Assembly: GCF_000026045.1 (NCBI RefSeq)
Contig: NC_007426.1
Coordinates: 806,001-870,000, forward strand
Source: Natronomonas pharaonis DSM 2160
GTDB taxonomy: Archaea; Halobacteriota; Halobacteria; Halobacteriales; Haloarculaceae
Length of the DNA: 64,000 nt
Reading direction: 5' to 3'
The translations under genes were made by a program, and so were the position numbers. Below, one piece after another: positions 9,500 through 19,309 of this stretch; the stretch's first letter is position 1; each line of letters opens with the position of its first letter. Under the pieces are notes generated by a model. The model made no database searches. It was given only the letters and a program-made list of their open reading frames with translations, and was not told where the DNA came from.

Positions 9500-10363
9500 T
9501 CAGAACGCCGCCCGAAGCGCCGTCCAGAGGTCCCGCTGTCGCTTCTGGAGAACCGATATCGGGTCAGCAACGGTGTAGGTCTCCTCCTCGTCGTCGGTTC
9601 GTTCGGCAATCCCCTCCCGCTCGAAGTCCGCAAGCGTCGATTCGACGACGGATTCGGGGAAGACAGTCTTGGAGGCGATTTCCTCGGCCGTCGCACCGCC
9701 GAGTGCCTGTGCGGTGAGGTACACGGAGACGCGCTGCGGTGACTCCAGCAGCTCGACCAGTAGCTCCCCGACAATAGTCCCGCCGGCGTTCGTTGTCGGC
9801 TCGGCTCTGACCATCTCCTCTTTTGTCAGCGGTTCCGTCACCTCCAGCCGGGCCTCGATGCAGTTGATGGCCGTCGTCCGTGCCTTCCCCTCCTGTTCGC
9901 GTTCCAGCAGCCGCTCCAACGTTACCGGCTCGGTAATCGCCCCGACGAGCGTCTCCAGCTCGTCGACCGTGTAATCGCCCGGGTCGACATCCAGTAGGTC
10001 CTCCTCCCTGATTTCGTCGTCGGTCACGAAACCGACCACGCCGTACCCCTCTATCTGCAGCCCCAGTTCGATTTCGTGGACACCGAGGTGGAGCCGCTGG
10101 CGGTCGAGAATGACCTGTACCGTCTCTGCCAACCCCAAGTACATCGGGTTTTCCGCCGATATTTCGTCGGCCTGGTAGCGCTCCGACTCGGAAAGCTCCA
10201 GTGTAATCCGCTCCGGTGGCACCGGCTCGCCGTCGACTTTCGCGCTTGTGACACCCTGAAATTCCGCCTCGATGAGCCGGTTTTTCAGCTCGAATTCCAC
10301 ACCCCGCTCGGTGTTCTTGAGGCTCTCCCACGTGAAGAGCCGTTCGAGATACTGTTCTATCAT
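9500..10363 (-). CDS. Conserved hypothetical protein with C-terminal wHTH-like domain
   Basis: 287 residues that I do not recognise as a named family. The N-terminal half (MIEQYLERLFTWESLKNTER...) is a mixed alpha/beta domain with a glycine-rich turn LQIEGYGVVGFVTDDEI. The C-terminal ~80 residues (LTAQALGGATAEEIASKTV, PESVVESTLADFEREGIAER) look like a winged helix. There are no membrane segments. It reads divergently from serS. A regulatory or adaptor function is possible but unproven. Confidence 0.6.
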   Translation of the reverse strand: MIEQYLERLFTWESLKNTERGVEFELKNRLIEAEFQGVTSAKVDGEPVPPERITLELSESERYQADEISAENPMYLGLAETVQVILDRQRLHLGVHEIELGLQIEGYGVVGFVTDDEIREEDLLDVDPGDYTVDELETLVGAITEPVTLERLLEREQEGKARTTAINCIEARLEVTEPLTKEEMVRAEPTTNAGGTIVGELLVELLESPQRVSVYLTAQALGGATAEEIASKTVFPESVVESTLADFEREGIAERTDDEEETYTVADPISVLQKRQRDLWTALRAAF

Positions 10364-10517
10364 GCCCGCGACAAGCGCCCCTCGCTACTTCGCTCTGTCG
10401 CCAACGGTACGTGGTACCACTCGGCGTTCACGCGGCCAACTGCTACTTGCTTTGCTCTTGCTACGGGTGCCGCGATTACCGACACGACTTTGCCGGCCGA
10501 CGGCGAACCGCCGGCAA

Positions 10518-11888
10518 ATGCTATCGAGGCAGTTCGTCCGTGAAAACCCCGAGGAGGTCCGTCGCGCACTCGACACCAAGGGCGTCGACGTCGACCTCGA
10601 CCGTATCCTCGACATCGACGAGGAGTGGCGCGAACTCAAGGCGGAAGGCGACGACCTCAGGCGGCAGCGCAACGAGGTCTCCAGCGAAATCGGCAAGCTC
10701 AAGCGCGACGGCGAGGAGGAAGCCGCAGCAGAAGCAATCGAACGGTCCCAAGAGCTCAAAGAAGAAATCGAGGCCGTCGAAGACCGTGCCGACGAACTAG
10801 AGTCGGAGCTAGAAGCGGCGCTCCTGCGGCTTCCGAACGTGCCCCACCCCGATGCCCCGGTCGGCGACGACGAGTCCGACAACGTCGAAATCGACCGCTG
10901 GGGCTTCGATGACCGGCGCTCGCTGCCCGACGAGGTCGTTCCCCACTACGACCTCGGGGAGGAGCTGGATATCCTCGATTTCGAACGCGGGGCCAAGGTT
11001 TCCGGCGGCGGCTTCTACTTCGCGAAGGGCGAGGGCGCGCGGCTCGAACACGCGCTCGTCCAGTTCATGCTCGATGTCCACCGCGACGAGCACGGCTACA
11101 CCGATGTTTTCCCGCCACTTCCGGTCAACTCGGCGTCGATGCGCGGAACCGGTCAGTTCCCGAAGTTCGTCGAGGACGCGTACCGAATCGGCGGTGACAA
11201 CGACGACCCATACGACGACGACGACCTGTGGCTGCTGCCGACCGCGGAGGTGCCGGTCACCAACATGTATCGTGACGAAATCCTCCTTGATGACGACCTG
11301 CCGCTCAAGCAGCAGGCCTATTCGCCGAACTTCCGCCGGGAAGCCGGCGAGCACGGCACCGAAACCCGTGGTATCGTCCGTGTCCACCAGTTCAACAAGG
11401 TCGAGATGGTCAATTTCGTCCGGCCCGAAAACAGCTACGACCGGCTCGAAGGACTGCTCGGCGAAGCGACCGACGTGCTCGAACGACTCGGCCTCCCCTA
11501 CCGAGTGCTTGAGATGTGTACCGGCGACATGGGCTTTACACAGGCGAAAAAGTACGACGTTGAGGTGTGGGCTCCCGGCGACGACATGGAAGACGGCCCG
11601 GATGTCGGCGGCCGCTGGCTCGAGGTTTCGTCGGTGTCGAACTTCGAGGACTTTCAGGCACGCCGGGCACACATCCAGTATCGGCCGGAACAGCACGAAT
11701 CGGCGGAGTATATCCACACGCTCAACGCCTCGGGACTGGCAGTGCCGCGCGTCGTCGTTGCGATTCTCGAATACTATCAGAACGACGACGGCACCGTCGA
11801 CGTTCCTGAACCCCTCCAGCCATACATGGGCGGCACGGATGTCATCGACGGCCAGGACCCGGTCGGCGAGTCAGCTCTCGGCGAATAG
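10518..11888 (+). CDS. serS: Seryl-tRNA synthetase
   Basis: 456 residues starting MLSRQFVRENPEEVRRALDTK; the frame is open upstream but the conserved N-terminus begins at ATG 10518. An N-terminal antiparallel coiled-coil arm (about 25-105) that grips the long variable arm of tRNA(Ser) is followed by a class II catalytic core: motif 1 near HGYTDVFPPLPVN, motif 2 SPNFRREAGEHGTETRGIVRVHQF and motif 3 LNASGLAVPRVVVAILE. It charges tRNA(Ser) with serine and also supplies Ser-tRNA(Sec) where present. The 154 bp before it show no other gene. Confidence 0.97.
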   Translation: MLSRQFVRENPEEVRRALDTKGVDVDLDRILDIDEEWRELKAEGDDLRRQRNEVSSEIGKLKRDGEEEAAAEAIERSQELKEEIEAVEDRADELESELEAALLRLPNVPHPDAPVGDDESDNVEIDRWGFDDRRSLPDEVVPHYDLGEELDILDFERGAKVSGGGFYFAKGEGARLEHALVQFMLDVHRDEHGYTDVFPPLPVNSASMRGTGQFPKFVEDAYRIGGDNDDPYDDDDLWLLPTAEVPVTNMYRDEILLDDDLPLKQQAYSPNFRREAGEHGTETRGIVRVHQFNKVEMVNFVRPENSYDRLEGLLGEATDVLERLGLPYRVLEMCTGDMGFTQAKKYDVEVWAPGDDMEDGPDVGGRWLEVSSVSNFEDFQARRAHIQYRPEQHESAEYIHTLNASGLAVPRVVVAILEYYQNDDGTVDVPEPLQPYMGGTDVIDGQDPVGESALGE

Positions 11889-11900
11889 TCCACGCCCAAT

Positions 11901-12173
11901 CTATGGCCGCCGTCGCGGCAGCCTGCGGGCACAACGGCGGCAGAACGTGTAGTCGCCGTCGATAGTCGCCCCGCAGTGTGGACAGCAGCCATCGACAAGC
12001 GCCGTCGCCTGCTCGTCGTCGGCGTCCGGAGACGCCGTCAAAAACGGAGCGTACAACCCGCCGGTCGTCCGTGAACGGTCGAGACTGGACTCCGAGCGGA
12101 ACAGCGGCGCGACTACGTACGCGACCGCGGCGACGGCAAGGGCGATTGCGACGACGTTGACCAGAAGCGACAC
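11901..12173 (-). CDS. Membrane-anchored zinc-ribbon protein
   Basis: 90 residues: one N-terminal membrane helix (LLVNVVAIALAVAAVAYVVA), a variable linker, and a C-terminal zinc ribbon with two Cys pairs (CCPHCGATIDGDYTFCRRCA). Such proteins are common in haloarchaea and their roles are mostly unknown. It is convergent with serS, 12 nt away. Its upstream region now borders the TnpB element, which was inserted between it and the SnoaL-like gene on the same strand. Confidence 0.72.
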   Translation of the reverse strand: MSLLVNVVAIALAVAAVAYVVAPLFRSESSLDRSRTTGGLYAPFLTASPDADDEQATALVDGCCPHCGATIDGDYTFCRRCARRLPRRRP

Positions 12174-12253
12174 GCTATGTAGAACTAGATACTCGAACTA
12201 ATTAAGTCGATAGCCGTCACACCTCGGCGATTTATACGAAATACAGGAGAAAA

Positions 12254-12287
<34 letters not shown>

Positions 12288-12327
12288 ACTGAATCAAACC
12301 ACGTTCTAGTAGCAGGCCGACTCCCAA

Positions 12328-12335
12328 TATTTAAG
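12328..12335 (+). promoter_or_regulatory. TATA box of first tnpB
   Basis: TATTTAAG centred 28 nt before ATG 12360, inside the element, so tnpB carries its own promoter and would be leaderless. Confidence 0.6.
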
Positions 12336-12359
12336 AATCACCCGTTCTACATATAAGAT

Positions 12360-13613
<1,254 letters not shown>

Positions 13614-13614
13614 C

Positions 13615-13953
13615 TCAATCTGGGTGTGCGTCGGTGTAGGTCCTGATTTCGCTGATACCGGACGCAACGAACCCGAACGTGTCGACGAAGCCGAACCACG
13701 CAGTGCCGTCGCTCCGGTAGAGCGTTCCTTCAGCCGCGATACGGCCGCTGTCCCCGTAGACGGCCGATAGCTCGTGGCTCGTGTCGCGTTCCGGGCGGCC
13801 ACCGCGCATGAACGCGACGAACTCTTCCCGGCCCTCGATAACCGTATCCGGCCGTCGGTGGACGAACCCGCCAGCGAGCAGGTCCGAAAGCGCCTCGTAG
13901 TCGTCCTCGTCGATAGCCCGGTAATACGCTCGAACCGCCTCAGGACGCTCCAT
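13615..13953 (-). CDS. SnoaL-like / NTF2-fold protein
   Basis: 112 residues from ATG 13953 ([20 protein letters not shown]). The pattern '[38 protein letters not shown]' is typical of the SnoaL-like NTF2 cone fold, used for polyketide cyclases, small hydrolases and stress proteins; the actual reaction is unknown. Its TGA stop (TCA on the plus strand, 13615-13617) lies in what appear to be the terminal bases of the adjacent TnpB element, so the last codon(s) may have changed when the element inserted. It reads divergently from tsr3. Confidence 0.78.
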   Translation of the reverse strand: MERPEAVRAYYRAIDEDDYEALSDLLAGGFVHRRPDTVIEGREEFVAFMRGGRPERDTSHELSAVYGDSGRIAAEGTLYRSDGTAWFGFVDTFGFVASGISEIRTYTDAHPD

Positions 13954-14028
13954 GCCGGTACTGTCGGCCTCCCGGTACATATACCGTCTCCCCGAGCCAC
14001 TTTTGTGCGCTCGCTGGCAATCCTGCCT

Positions 14029-14532
14029 GTGGAGCTACACGTCCGGTACGAGGGTGACGACGACCCCGACAAGTGTTCAGCCCGGAAACTAGCTCGGTTC
14101 GACCTTGCCGACCTCCATCGCTCGCCGCGGGCGACACCGGCGGGTATCGTCCTTGACCCGCACGCCGACCGGGCGCTTTCGCCTACCGACGCCGACGGCG
14201 GGGCGGCAACGGACCGGCTCATCGCTCTCGATTGCTCGTGGGAGACCGCCGAGGCTGAGGCGTTCCGCCTCGACGGCCCGCACCGCTCGCTGCCGTTTCT
14301 CGTTGCCGCGAACCCTGTTAATTACGGAACGCCGTTTCAGCTGACAACCGTTGAGGCCTTCGCCGGTGCGCTTTGCATCCTCGGCCACCGCGACCATGCC
14401 GAGACTGTTCTCAGCAAGTTTCGCTGGGGCCATACGTTCCTCGAACTGAACGACGAGCCGCTCCGGCGGTACGCGGACTGTACCGACTCTACCGATGTCC
14501 TTGACGTACAGGACGACTACCTCGAAGCCTGA
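14029..14532 (+). CDS. tsr3: Tsr3-type 18S/16S rRNA aminocarboxypropyltransferase (DUF367)
   Basis: 167 residues with a GTG start at 14029 ([20 protein letters not shown]). Conserved blocks are [34 protein letters not shown] and [14 protein letters not shown], which match the Tsr3/DUF367 family. Tsr3 transfers an acp group from S-adenosylmethionine to a hypermodified base in the small-subunit rRNA during late ribosome maturation. In-frame codons upstream overlap the SnoaL-like gene and do not look like this family, so the GTG is preferred. A TATA-like ACATATACC lies near 13976. Confidence 0.9.
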   Translation: MELHVRYEGDDDPDKCSARKLARFDLADLHRSPRATPAGIVLDPHADRALSPTDADGGAATDRLIALDCSWETAEAEAFRLDGPHRSLPFLVAANPVNYGTPFQLTTVEAFAGALCILGHRDHAETVLSKFRWGHTFLELNDEPLRRYADCTDSTDVLDVQDDYLEA

Positions 14533-14540
14533 CCGGATAG

Positions 14541-14646
14541 AGTTTAAATACCAGCGGGCGGCCAACCGCCACCGTGACGTAGCTGACTGCCCGCGGCGAA
14601 CACGGCGGTAGCCCGGCGGCCTGCCGCGGGAGCGACGACGCCGGCT
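14541..14646 (+). ncRNA. Possible small structured RNA locus
   Basis: A strong TATA-like sequence (AGTTTAAATA, 14541-14550) faces a stretch with no reading frame. That stretch can fold into two stems: GCGGGC (14554-14559) with GCCCGC (14589-14594), and CCGGCG (14613-14618) with CGCCGG (14639-14644). It fills the space between tsr3 and the convergent M23-like gene. A start site about 26 nt from the TATA box would begin near 14571 and lose the first arm of stem 1, so the RNA model is uncertain. It has no tRNA T-loop. Confidence 0.3.
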
Positions 14647-14647
14647 G

Positions 14648-15466
14648 TTAGCCCTCCGATGGTTCGATAGCGATAGTCAACTCGTCGCCGACCGCAACGT
14701 CGTGGCCGGACCCGAAGACCAGCTTAACGCTCACCGACCCACGCGAGGCAAAGAGCGACAGCCCCGTCGCAGCCCGTCCACTCGCCCGGATTTCGACATC
14801 GCACCACGTGATGCCGCGGCCGTCCTCGTGGCCGACTTCGGTGCCGAGGAGCGACACTGTTTTCGGGAATGCTCCGAAGGCCCCGCCTCTGTCGTAGTGG
14901 GGCAGCCCCCCATCGAGCGGCGTTCCGTCATCGGCGGTGAGTGCGACGAAGCCCTCTTCGTTGCCCCCCGGCGCGTCCAACACGACGTACGTTTGCCCGG
15001 CTTCGATGACGGTGCCGTACCCGCTCCAGCCGACACCCTCGACCGGTACGTCGACCGTCAACGGCAGCGACCCGCTCGCCCGCTCGATGTTCTGCCCGTG
15101 GTCGCGGAAGCCGACGTGGAGATGGTGGTCAACCCAACGCGCAAAAAAGCCCGACCGAATCAGCGTTCCGATGCGGTCGCCGACCTCAATATGCTCGCCG
15201 ACCTCGACGGCAGGGTCGACGTGTAGCAGCCGCGCTATGTGGTCACCACAGTCGACACAGACGAGATGGTCGACGGACGTCCCGTAGGGCTTTTCCGGAC
15301 ATTGCACCGTCCGGATTGAGCGCACCTCGCCGGAAACCGGTGCGTACGCCGTCTTTCGTGCCGGATACAGGTCGACAGCGCAGCCGTCGTCGTGGGCGGG
15401 ATACGGCGAGTTGTAACGGGAGAACCGCTCGTAGGGGTCCAGCGCGGCTGCCGGCAGCGTGACCAT
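14648..15466 (-). CDS. M23-like (lysostaphin-fold) peptidase domain protein
   Basis: 272 residues. The N-terminal half carries the LAS-type metal signature: HDDGCAVDLYP (His and Asp ligands) and VDHHLHVGF (HxH), in a beta-rich context (APVSGEVRSIRTV, VEVGDRIGTLIRSG) typical of M23 peptidases. A second beta domain (about 140-272) has no clear family. Haloarchaea lack murein, so the substrate could be a glycoprotein or another peptide, or the domain may be non-hydrolytic. No export signal is visible, so a cytoplasmic location is likely. It is divergent from the lipoate-ligase-like gene with 50 bp between starts. Confidence 0.7.
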   Translation of the reverse strand: MVTLPAAALDPYERFSRYNSPYPAHDDGCAVDLYPARKTAYAPVSGEVRSIRTVQCPEKPYGTSVDHLVCVDCGDHIARLLHVDPAVEVGEHIEVGDRIGTLIRSGFFARWVDHHLHVGFRDHGQNIERASGSLPLTVDVPVEGVGWSGYGTVIEAGQTYVVLDAPGGNEEGFVALTADDGTPLDGGLPHYDRGGAFGAFPKTVSLLGTEVGHEDGRGITWCDVEIRASGRAATGLSLFASRGSVSVKLVFGSGHDVAVGDELTIAIEPSEG

Positions 15467-15516
15467 ACCGTCCGGTCGTGCCGTGTCGTTTTATTCTCAT
15501 CGTCCGTAGACGAGGT

Positions 15517-16221
15517 ATGCACGTCGTTCGAGGGGCTCTCGACTCGGCCGATGCCGACAGGCAGGTCGTTCAGCGGCTCGCCGAGTCGGTGGCGTCAACC
15601 GGCGTGCCAGCGCTTCGCGTCTGGCAGCCCCCGAAGCACGTCGCCTTCGGACGCCGCGACAGCGCCGCTGACGGTTACGAACACGCTCGGTTGGCCGCCC
15701 GCGAACGCGGTTACACACCGATTCAGCGCCGTGCTGGCGGCACCGCGGTCGCTTACGCCCCCGGAACGGTCGCGTTCGCCTACGCAGTCTCGACAGCTAC
15801 CGGCCGTGGCGGTATCGAAGACCGGTACCGGACCGCGACAGAGCGGCTGCTTGCGGCGCTTGCATCTGTCGGTGCTGCCGTCCGTCGCGGCGAACCGTCG
15901 GCGACGTTCTGCCCGGGGACGCACTCGTTGCGCGCCGACGGTAAGGTCGCCGGCCTCGCACAGCGGGTCAAAGAAGAAACCGCCCTCGTCGGCGGCTACG
16001 TCGTCGGCACCGACCGTGCAAGCGCGGCGGTCGCCGACGTTCTCGAACCGGTGTACCGCGCGCTCGGGACGCCGTTCGACCCCACAACGGTCGGTAGCGT
16101 CGAAGCAGCCGGCGGCCCAGCGAGCGCCGGGCAGGTCGCCGATGCCATCGAAGCATCGTTTGTCGATGAGCGCCCGGCCAAATACCGCAGCGCCCAAGAG
16201 TTACTCGACCGGTCTCCGTGA
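15517..16221 (+). CDS. Lipoate-protein ligase A family protein
   Basis: 234 residues from ATG 15517 with the BPL/LPL catalytic fold: RRAGGTAVAYAPGTVAFAYA is the ligand-binding loop and GKVAGLAQRV contains the expected catalytic Lys. It should transfer lipoate or octanoate to a carrier protein such as E2 or GcvH. The usual loop motif RRxGGG is RRAGGT here, so activity or specificity could differ. It lies directly upstream of pyrC with 32 bp between, but there is no metabolic link between them. Confidence 0.82.
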   Translation: MHVVRGALDSADADRQVVQRLAESVASTGVPALRVWQPPKHVAFGRRDSAADGYEHARLAARERGYTPIQRRAGGTAVAYAPGTVAFAYAVSTATGRGGIEDRYRTATERLLAALASVGAAVRRGEPSATFCPGTHSLRADGKVAGLAQRVKEETALVGGYVVGTDRASAAVADVLEPVYRALGTPFDPTTVGSVEAAGGPASAGQVADAIEASFVDERPAKYRSAQELLDRSP

Positions 16222-16253
16222 GGCTTACGGCCCCGCCCCGAGGAACTGGAGTA

Positions 16254-17522
16254 ATGCTGTTCAGCAACGCGACGCTCGCCGACGGGCGGGTCCGGGACGT
16301 TCGAGTCGACGGCGAGACGATTGCCGAGGTCGGGACCGGCCTCGAAGCCGACGGCGAAGTGGTCGACGCCGAAGGCAAGCGTCTCCTGCCGGGGATGATA
16401 GATGCCCACGTTCACTTCCGACAGCCCGGCTACTCCCACAAGGAAACGTGGGAGACTGGCTCAAAAAGCGCCGCTGCCGGCGGTGTAACGGCGGTCTTCG
16501 ACCAGCCGAACACCGACCCGCCGACGATTGACGCCGACGGATACGCGGAGAAGGCCTCGCTTGCGACTGCCTCGCTTGTCGACTACGGCATCAACGGCGG
16601 CGTCACTGAGAACTGGTCGCCGACGGAGCTGCTGGAGGAGCCGATCGCCGCGCTCGGTGAGGTGTTCCTCGCCGACTCCACCGGTGATATGGGCATCGGC
16701 CGCGAGCGCTTTGCCGAGGCACTCGACCACGCGACCGATGCCGGCGTCCTCGTGACCGTCCATGCCGAGGACGCGACCCGCTTCGATGAGTCGGCTACCG
16801 AGCGTGACAACGCCGACGCGTGGAGCGCCTACCGGACGGCCGCGGCCGAAATCGACGCCATCGAGCGGGCGTGTGAGACCGCCGATGAACACGGCGCCGA
16901 CATTCACATCGCCCACACGTCAACGCCCGAGGGTGCCGACATCGCCCGCGAGGCCGGCATGACCTGCGAGGTGACTCCGCACCATCTCTTTTTGTCCCGC
17001 GACGACCTCGAGGAGTTGGGGACGTTCGGTCGGATGAACCCGCCGCTGCGGAGCGAAACGCGGCGCGAAGCGATGTTCGAGCGGCTCGTCGACGGCGACA
17101 TCGACATCGTTGCGACCGACCACGCACCTCACACGCGCGCCGAGAAGGACGCCAGCATCTGGGACGCTCCGAGTGGTGTCCCCGGCGTCGAGACCGTGCT
17201 CCCGCTTCTGCTGGACGAAGCCCGCAAGGGGCGGATTAGCTACGAACGTCTCCGTGACGTCACCGCGGCGAACGTCGCCGACATCTTCGACCTCCCCGAC
17301 AAGGGCCGAATCGAGGCTGGCAACGACGCCGACCTCGTGGTAGTCGACCCGGACGACGCCGAGCCGATTCGCGGCGACAACCTCAACTCGAAGTGCGAGT
17401 GGACGCCCTTCGAAGGCCGGGACGGCGTCTTCCCGGAGCTAACGATGGTTCGTGGGACGGTTGTGTACCGTGACGGCGAGTTTGCTGACGCCGTCGGCCA
17501 CGGGCAGAACGTCCGCGCCTAG
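16254..17522 (+). CDS. pyrC: Dihydroorotase
   Basis: 422 residues. Metal-binding DAHVHFRQPGYSHKE, further zinc ligands in VTVHAED, IHIAHTS and CEVTPHHLF, and the catalytic Asp region VATDHAPHTRAEK identify an allantoinase/dihydroorotase-type amidohydrolase; the 'DAHVHFRQPG' start and neighbouring pyrF at 27.4 kb support dihydroorotase. It closes carbamoyl-aspartate to dihydroorotate in pyrimidine synthesis. ATG 16254 is preferred over 16218 because the family begins at LFSNATLADGRVRD. The TAG stop overlaps the next, convergent gene by CTAG (17519-17522). Confidence 0.95.
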   Translation: MLFSNATLADGRVRDVRVDGETIAEVGTGLEADGEVVDAEGKRLLPGMIDAHVHFRQPGYSHKETWETGSKSAAAGGVTAVFDQPNTDPPTIDADGYAEKASLATASLVDYGINGGVTENWSPTELLEEPIAALGEVFLADSTGDMGIGRERFAEALDHATDAGVLVTVHAEDATRFDESATERDNADAWSAYRTAAAEIDAIERACETADEHGADIHIAHTSTPEGADIAREAGMTCEVTPHHLFLSRDDLEELGTFGRMNPPLRSETRREAMFERLVDGDIDIVATDHAPHTRAEKDASIWDAPSGVPGVETVLPLLLDEARKGRISYERLRDVTAANVADIFDLPDKGRIEAGNDADLVVVDPDDAEPIRGDNLNSKCEWTPFEGRDGVFPELTMVRGTVVYRDGEFADAVGHGQNVRA

Positions 17523-18178
17523 TCGTCCTGCGTTTCCATCTCGTGGCCGCAGTTCGGACACTGCAGTTCGTCGTGGCGCAGCGCGGCTGACGACTCCCTG
17601 ACTTCCCGCATCACGCTCGAAATCCGGTCTTCGGCGGCGAGTTCTTCGTCGACAGTGAGTTCGACCCCCTCGACCTCTAGCAGGAACTTGGCGATCTCTG
17701 TCACCTCATACATCAGTTCGTCGAGTTCCTCTGCGGTGTAGAAATCACACATCGCTCCGTACAGGAACGTCGCGCCGGCCTTTCGGACCTTCTCGTCGAA
17801 CGACGAACGGGCCTGATTGACGGCCTGTGGACTGTACGTGTCGGTCATGAAGGGAACCAGCTCCGGGAGGTTCTCACCAATTTTTGTCATTTCGACACCC
17901 GTTTCAGTCCGGAAATCCGCACAGAGGCGGGCTATCGCCCACTCCCTGGCGGTAATATACGTTCGGTCTCTGAGGAACTCGTTTGCGCGGTCGTAGGTCG
18001 CTCCGTCAATTTTCGAAAAGCGGGTGTACTCCTGTACGTCCTTAGGGACATCCTCAGCGGGGTCGGCCTCGGTGCCGGCGCTGTCAGACTGCTCTCCGTC
18101 GGGCCCGTCCTCAGTCGGCGCTTCGGCGTCGGCTCCGAGGGCATCGTCGTCGGGTGCCGTCCGGGCGTCGTCGTCCAT
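17519..18178 (-). CDS. DUF5806-like haloarchaeal protein
   Basis: 219 residues from ATG 18178. A disordered acidic N-terminus of about 45 residues is followed by the conserved block KIDGATYDRANEFLRDRTYI, TAREWAIARLCADFRTETGV and MTKIGENLPELVPFMTDTYS, which I associate with DUF5806 (from memory). The C-terminus ends with a half zinc-ribbon-like CPNCGHEM. It has only one Cys pair, so any metal site would need dimerisation. Function unknown. It overlaps pyrC convergently by 4 nt. Confidence 0.75.
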   Translation of the reverse strand: MDDDARTAPDDDALGADAEAPTEDGPDGEQSDSAGTEADPAEDVPKDVQEYTRFSKIDGATYDRANEFLRDRTYITAREWAIARLCADFRTETGVEMTKIGENLPELVPFMTDTYSPQAVNQARSSFDEKVRKAGATFLYGAMCDFYTAEELDELMYEVTEIAKFLLEVEGVELTVDEELAAEDRISSVMREVRESSAALRHDELQCPNCGHEMETQDD

Positions 18179-18268
18179 ACTATCTGATAGCGGGGGCCGC
18201 CGGAAAAAGCGTGTCGGGGGCGCGACCGCAGGCGGGAGGCTTTTGCTCTCGCGGCGTAAGGGTCCGGT

Positions 18269-18637
18269 ATGAAAGTGCTGCTCGGCATCGGTGGAAGCGA
18301 CGACTCCCTTCTGGCCCTCGAAAAGGCCGTCGACCGGGCGCGGGAGGCGGGCGACGAACTGACAATCGCAATCGTCGAAAACCCCGACTCCGACCGGTCG
18401 CCTGAATCGATTCGGGACCGAGTGAAGTCGGTGCTCGACGAGTCCGGCTTCGACGCGGAGGTGCGGATGGTCTCCGGTCACCCGGGAAGCCAACTCCTCG
18501 AGTTGGCAGAGCGGGAGGACTTTGACCGCATCGCGTTGGGCGGCGGCGAGACGAGCCCGCTCGGGAAGGTACAGCTCGGCTCCATTGCCGAGTTCGTTCT
18601 GCTAAACGCACGAACTACGGTGACACTCATACGATGA
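18269..18637 (+). CDS. Universal stress protein (UspA) family
   Basis: 122 residues starting MKVLLGIGGSDDSLLALEKA. The C-terminal GGGETSPLGKVQLGSIAEFV followed by LLNARTTVTLIR resembles the ATP-binding glycine loop of UspA proteins (GxxG...GS). It is shorter than the usual 140 residues because the central loop is trimmed. Its last four bases overlap the GNAT gene start (ATGA), so the two are probably co-transcribed. Confidence 0.88.
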   Translation: MKVLLGIGGSDDSLLALEKAVDRAREAGDELTIAIVENPDSDRSPESIRDRVKSVLDESGFDAEVRMVSGHPGSQLLELAEREDFDRIALGGGETSPLGKVQLGSIAEFVLLNARTTVTLIR

Positions 18638-19170
18638 CACGAGAGTATCCGACCGAAATCGCCGGGCCATACGAGGCCCCGCCGCGCGAGACCGAGGACC
18701 GCGACGAGCGCCGCATCGAGGTTCGGCGATACGACGACGAATTCGAACGCCTCATCGATATGTATCGGGCGTTCGACCCGGAGGACCGCGCACAGGGTAT
18801 CCCGCCAGCCAACGAAAGCGCCATCCGAAACTGGCTCGAACAGCTGCTCGGTGACGATGACAACCCCGGCATCAACGTTATCGCATGGCACGACGACGAA
18901 CCCATCGGCCACGCGATGCTCATTCCCGACCGGCACGGAGCCTACGAACTGGCGATTTTCGTCCTCCACGAGTATCAGGGGTCCGGCATCGGAACCGAAC
19001 TCATCCAAGCGCTGCTCGGTGCCGGCCGTGAGGAAGGCGTTGAGCGGGTCTGGCTGACAGTCGAGCGCTGGAACACGCCTGCGACCGCACTCTACCGGAA
19101 GGTCGGCTTCGAGTCGACCGGCGACGGCGGCTTCGAAATCGAGATGGCCGCCCGACTCGTCGACGAGTGA
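18634..19170 (+). CDS. GNAT-family N-acetyltransferase
   Basis: 178 residues. The acetyl-CoA loop is visible as FVLHEYQGSGIGTELIQALL, followed by VERWNTPATALYRKVGFEST, a clear GNAT motif A/B. The N-terminal 45 residues are a polar extension. The natural acceptor is unknown. Its TGA stop (19168-19170) is formed by the first bases of the inserted TnpB element (GTGAAC...). Before insertion the gene would have ended ...GTC GAC GAC TAA, overlapping the convergent uspA stop, so only the last residue changed from Asp to Glu. Confidence 0.87.
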   Translation: MTREYPTEIAGPYEAPPRETEDRDERRIEVRRYDDEFERLIDMYRAFDPEDRAQGIPPANESAIRNWLEQLLGDDDNPGINVIAWHDDEPIGHAMLIPDRHGAYELAIFVLHEYQGSGIGTELIQALLGAGREEGVERVWLTVERWNTPATALYRKVGFESTGDGGFEIEMAARLVDE

Positions 19171-19309
19171 ACTACCCCACCCTGCTCGCGCTGACGCGCT
19201 CGCTGAGGGTGGGGCTTCCTGCTTCCACGACGCGCTTTGCAGACACCGAATGGGTGTCCGTAGGGAGCGCAGTCTCCACAGGCGTGCCTTCGGAGTGACC
19301 CACTCCTAG
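19167..19309 (-). ncRNA. Predicted omegaRNA region of element A
   Basis: The block shared with element B (53282-53475) overlaps the tnpB 3' end and ends in a strong hairpin, as expected for an omegaRNA scaffold. If the family mechanism holds, the guide is the adjoining flank on the minus strand from 19166 leftwards, i.e. the end of the GNAT gene. Transcript ends are not visible in the sequence. Confidence 0.45.
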
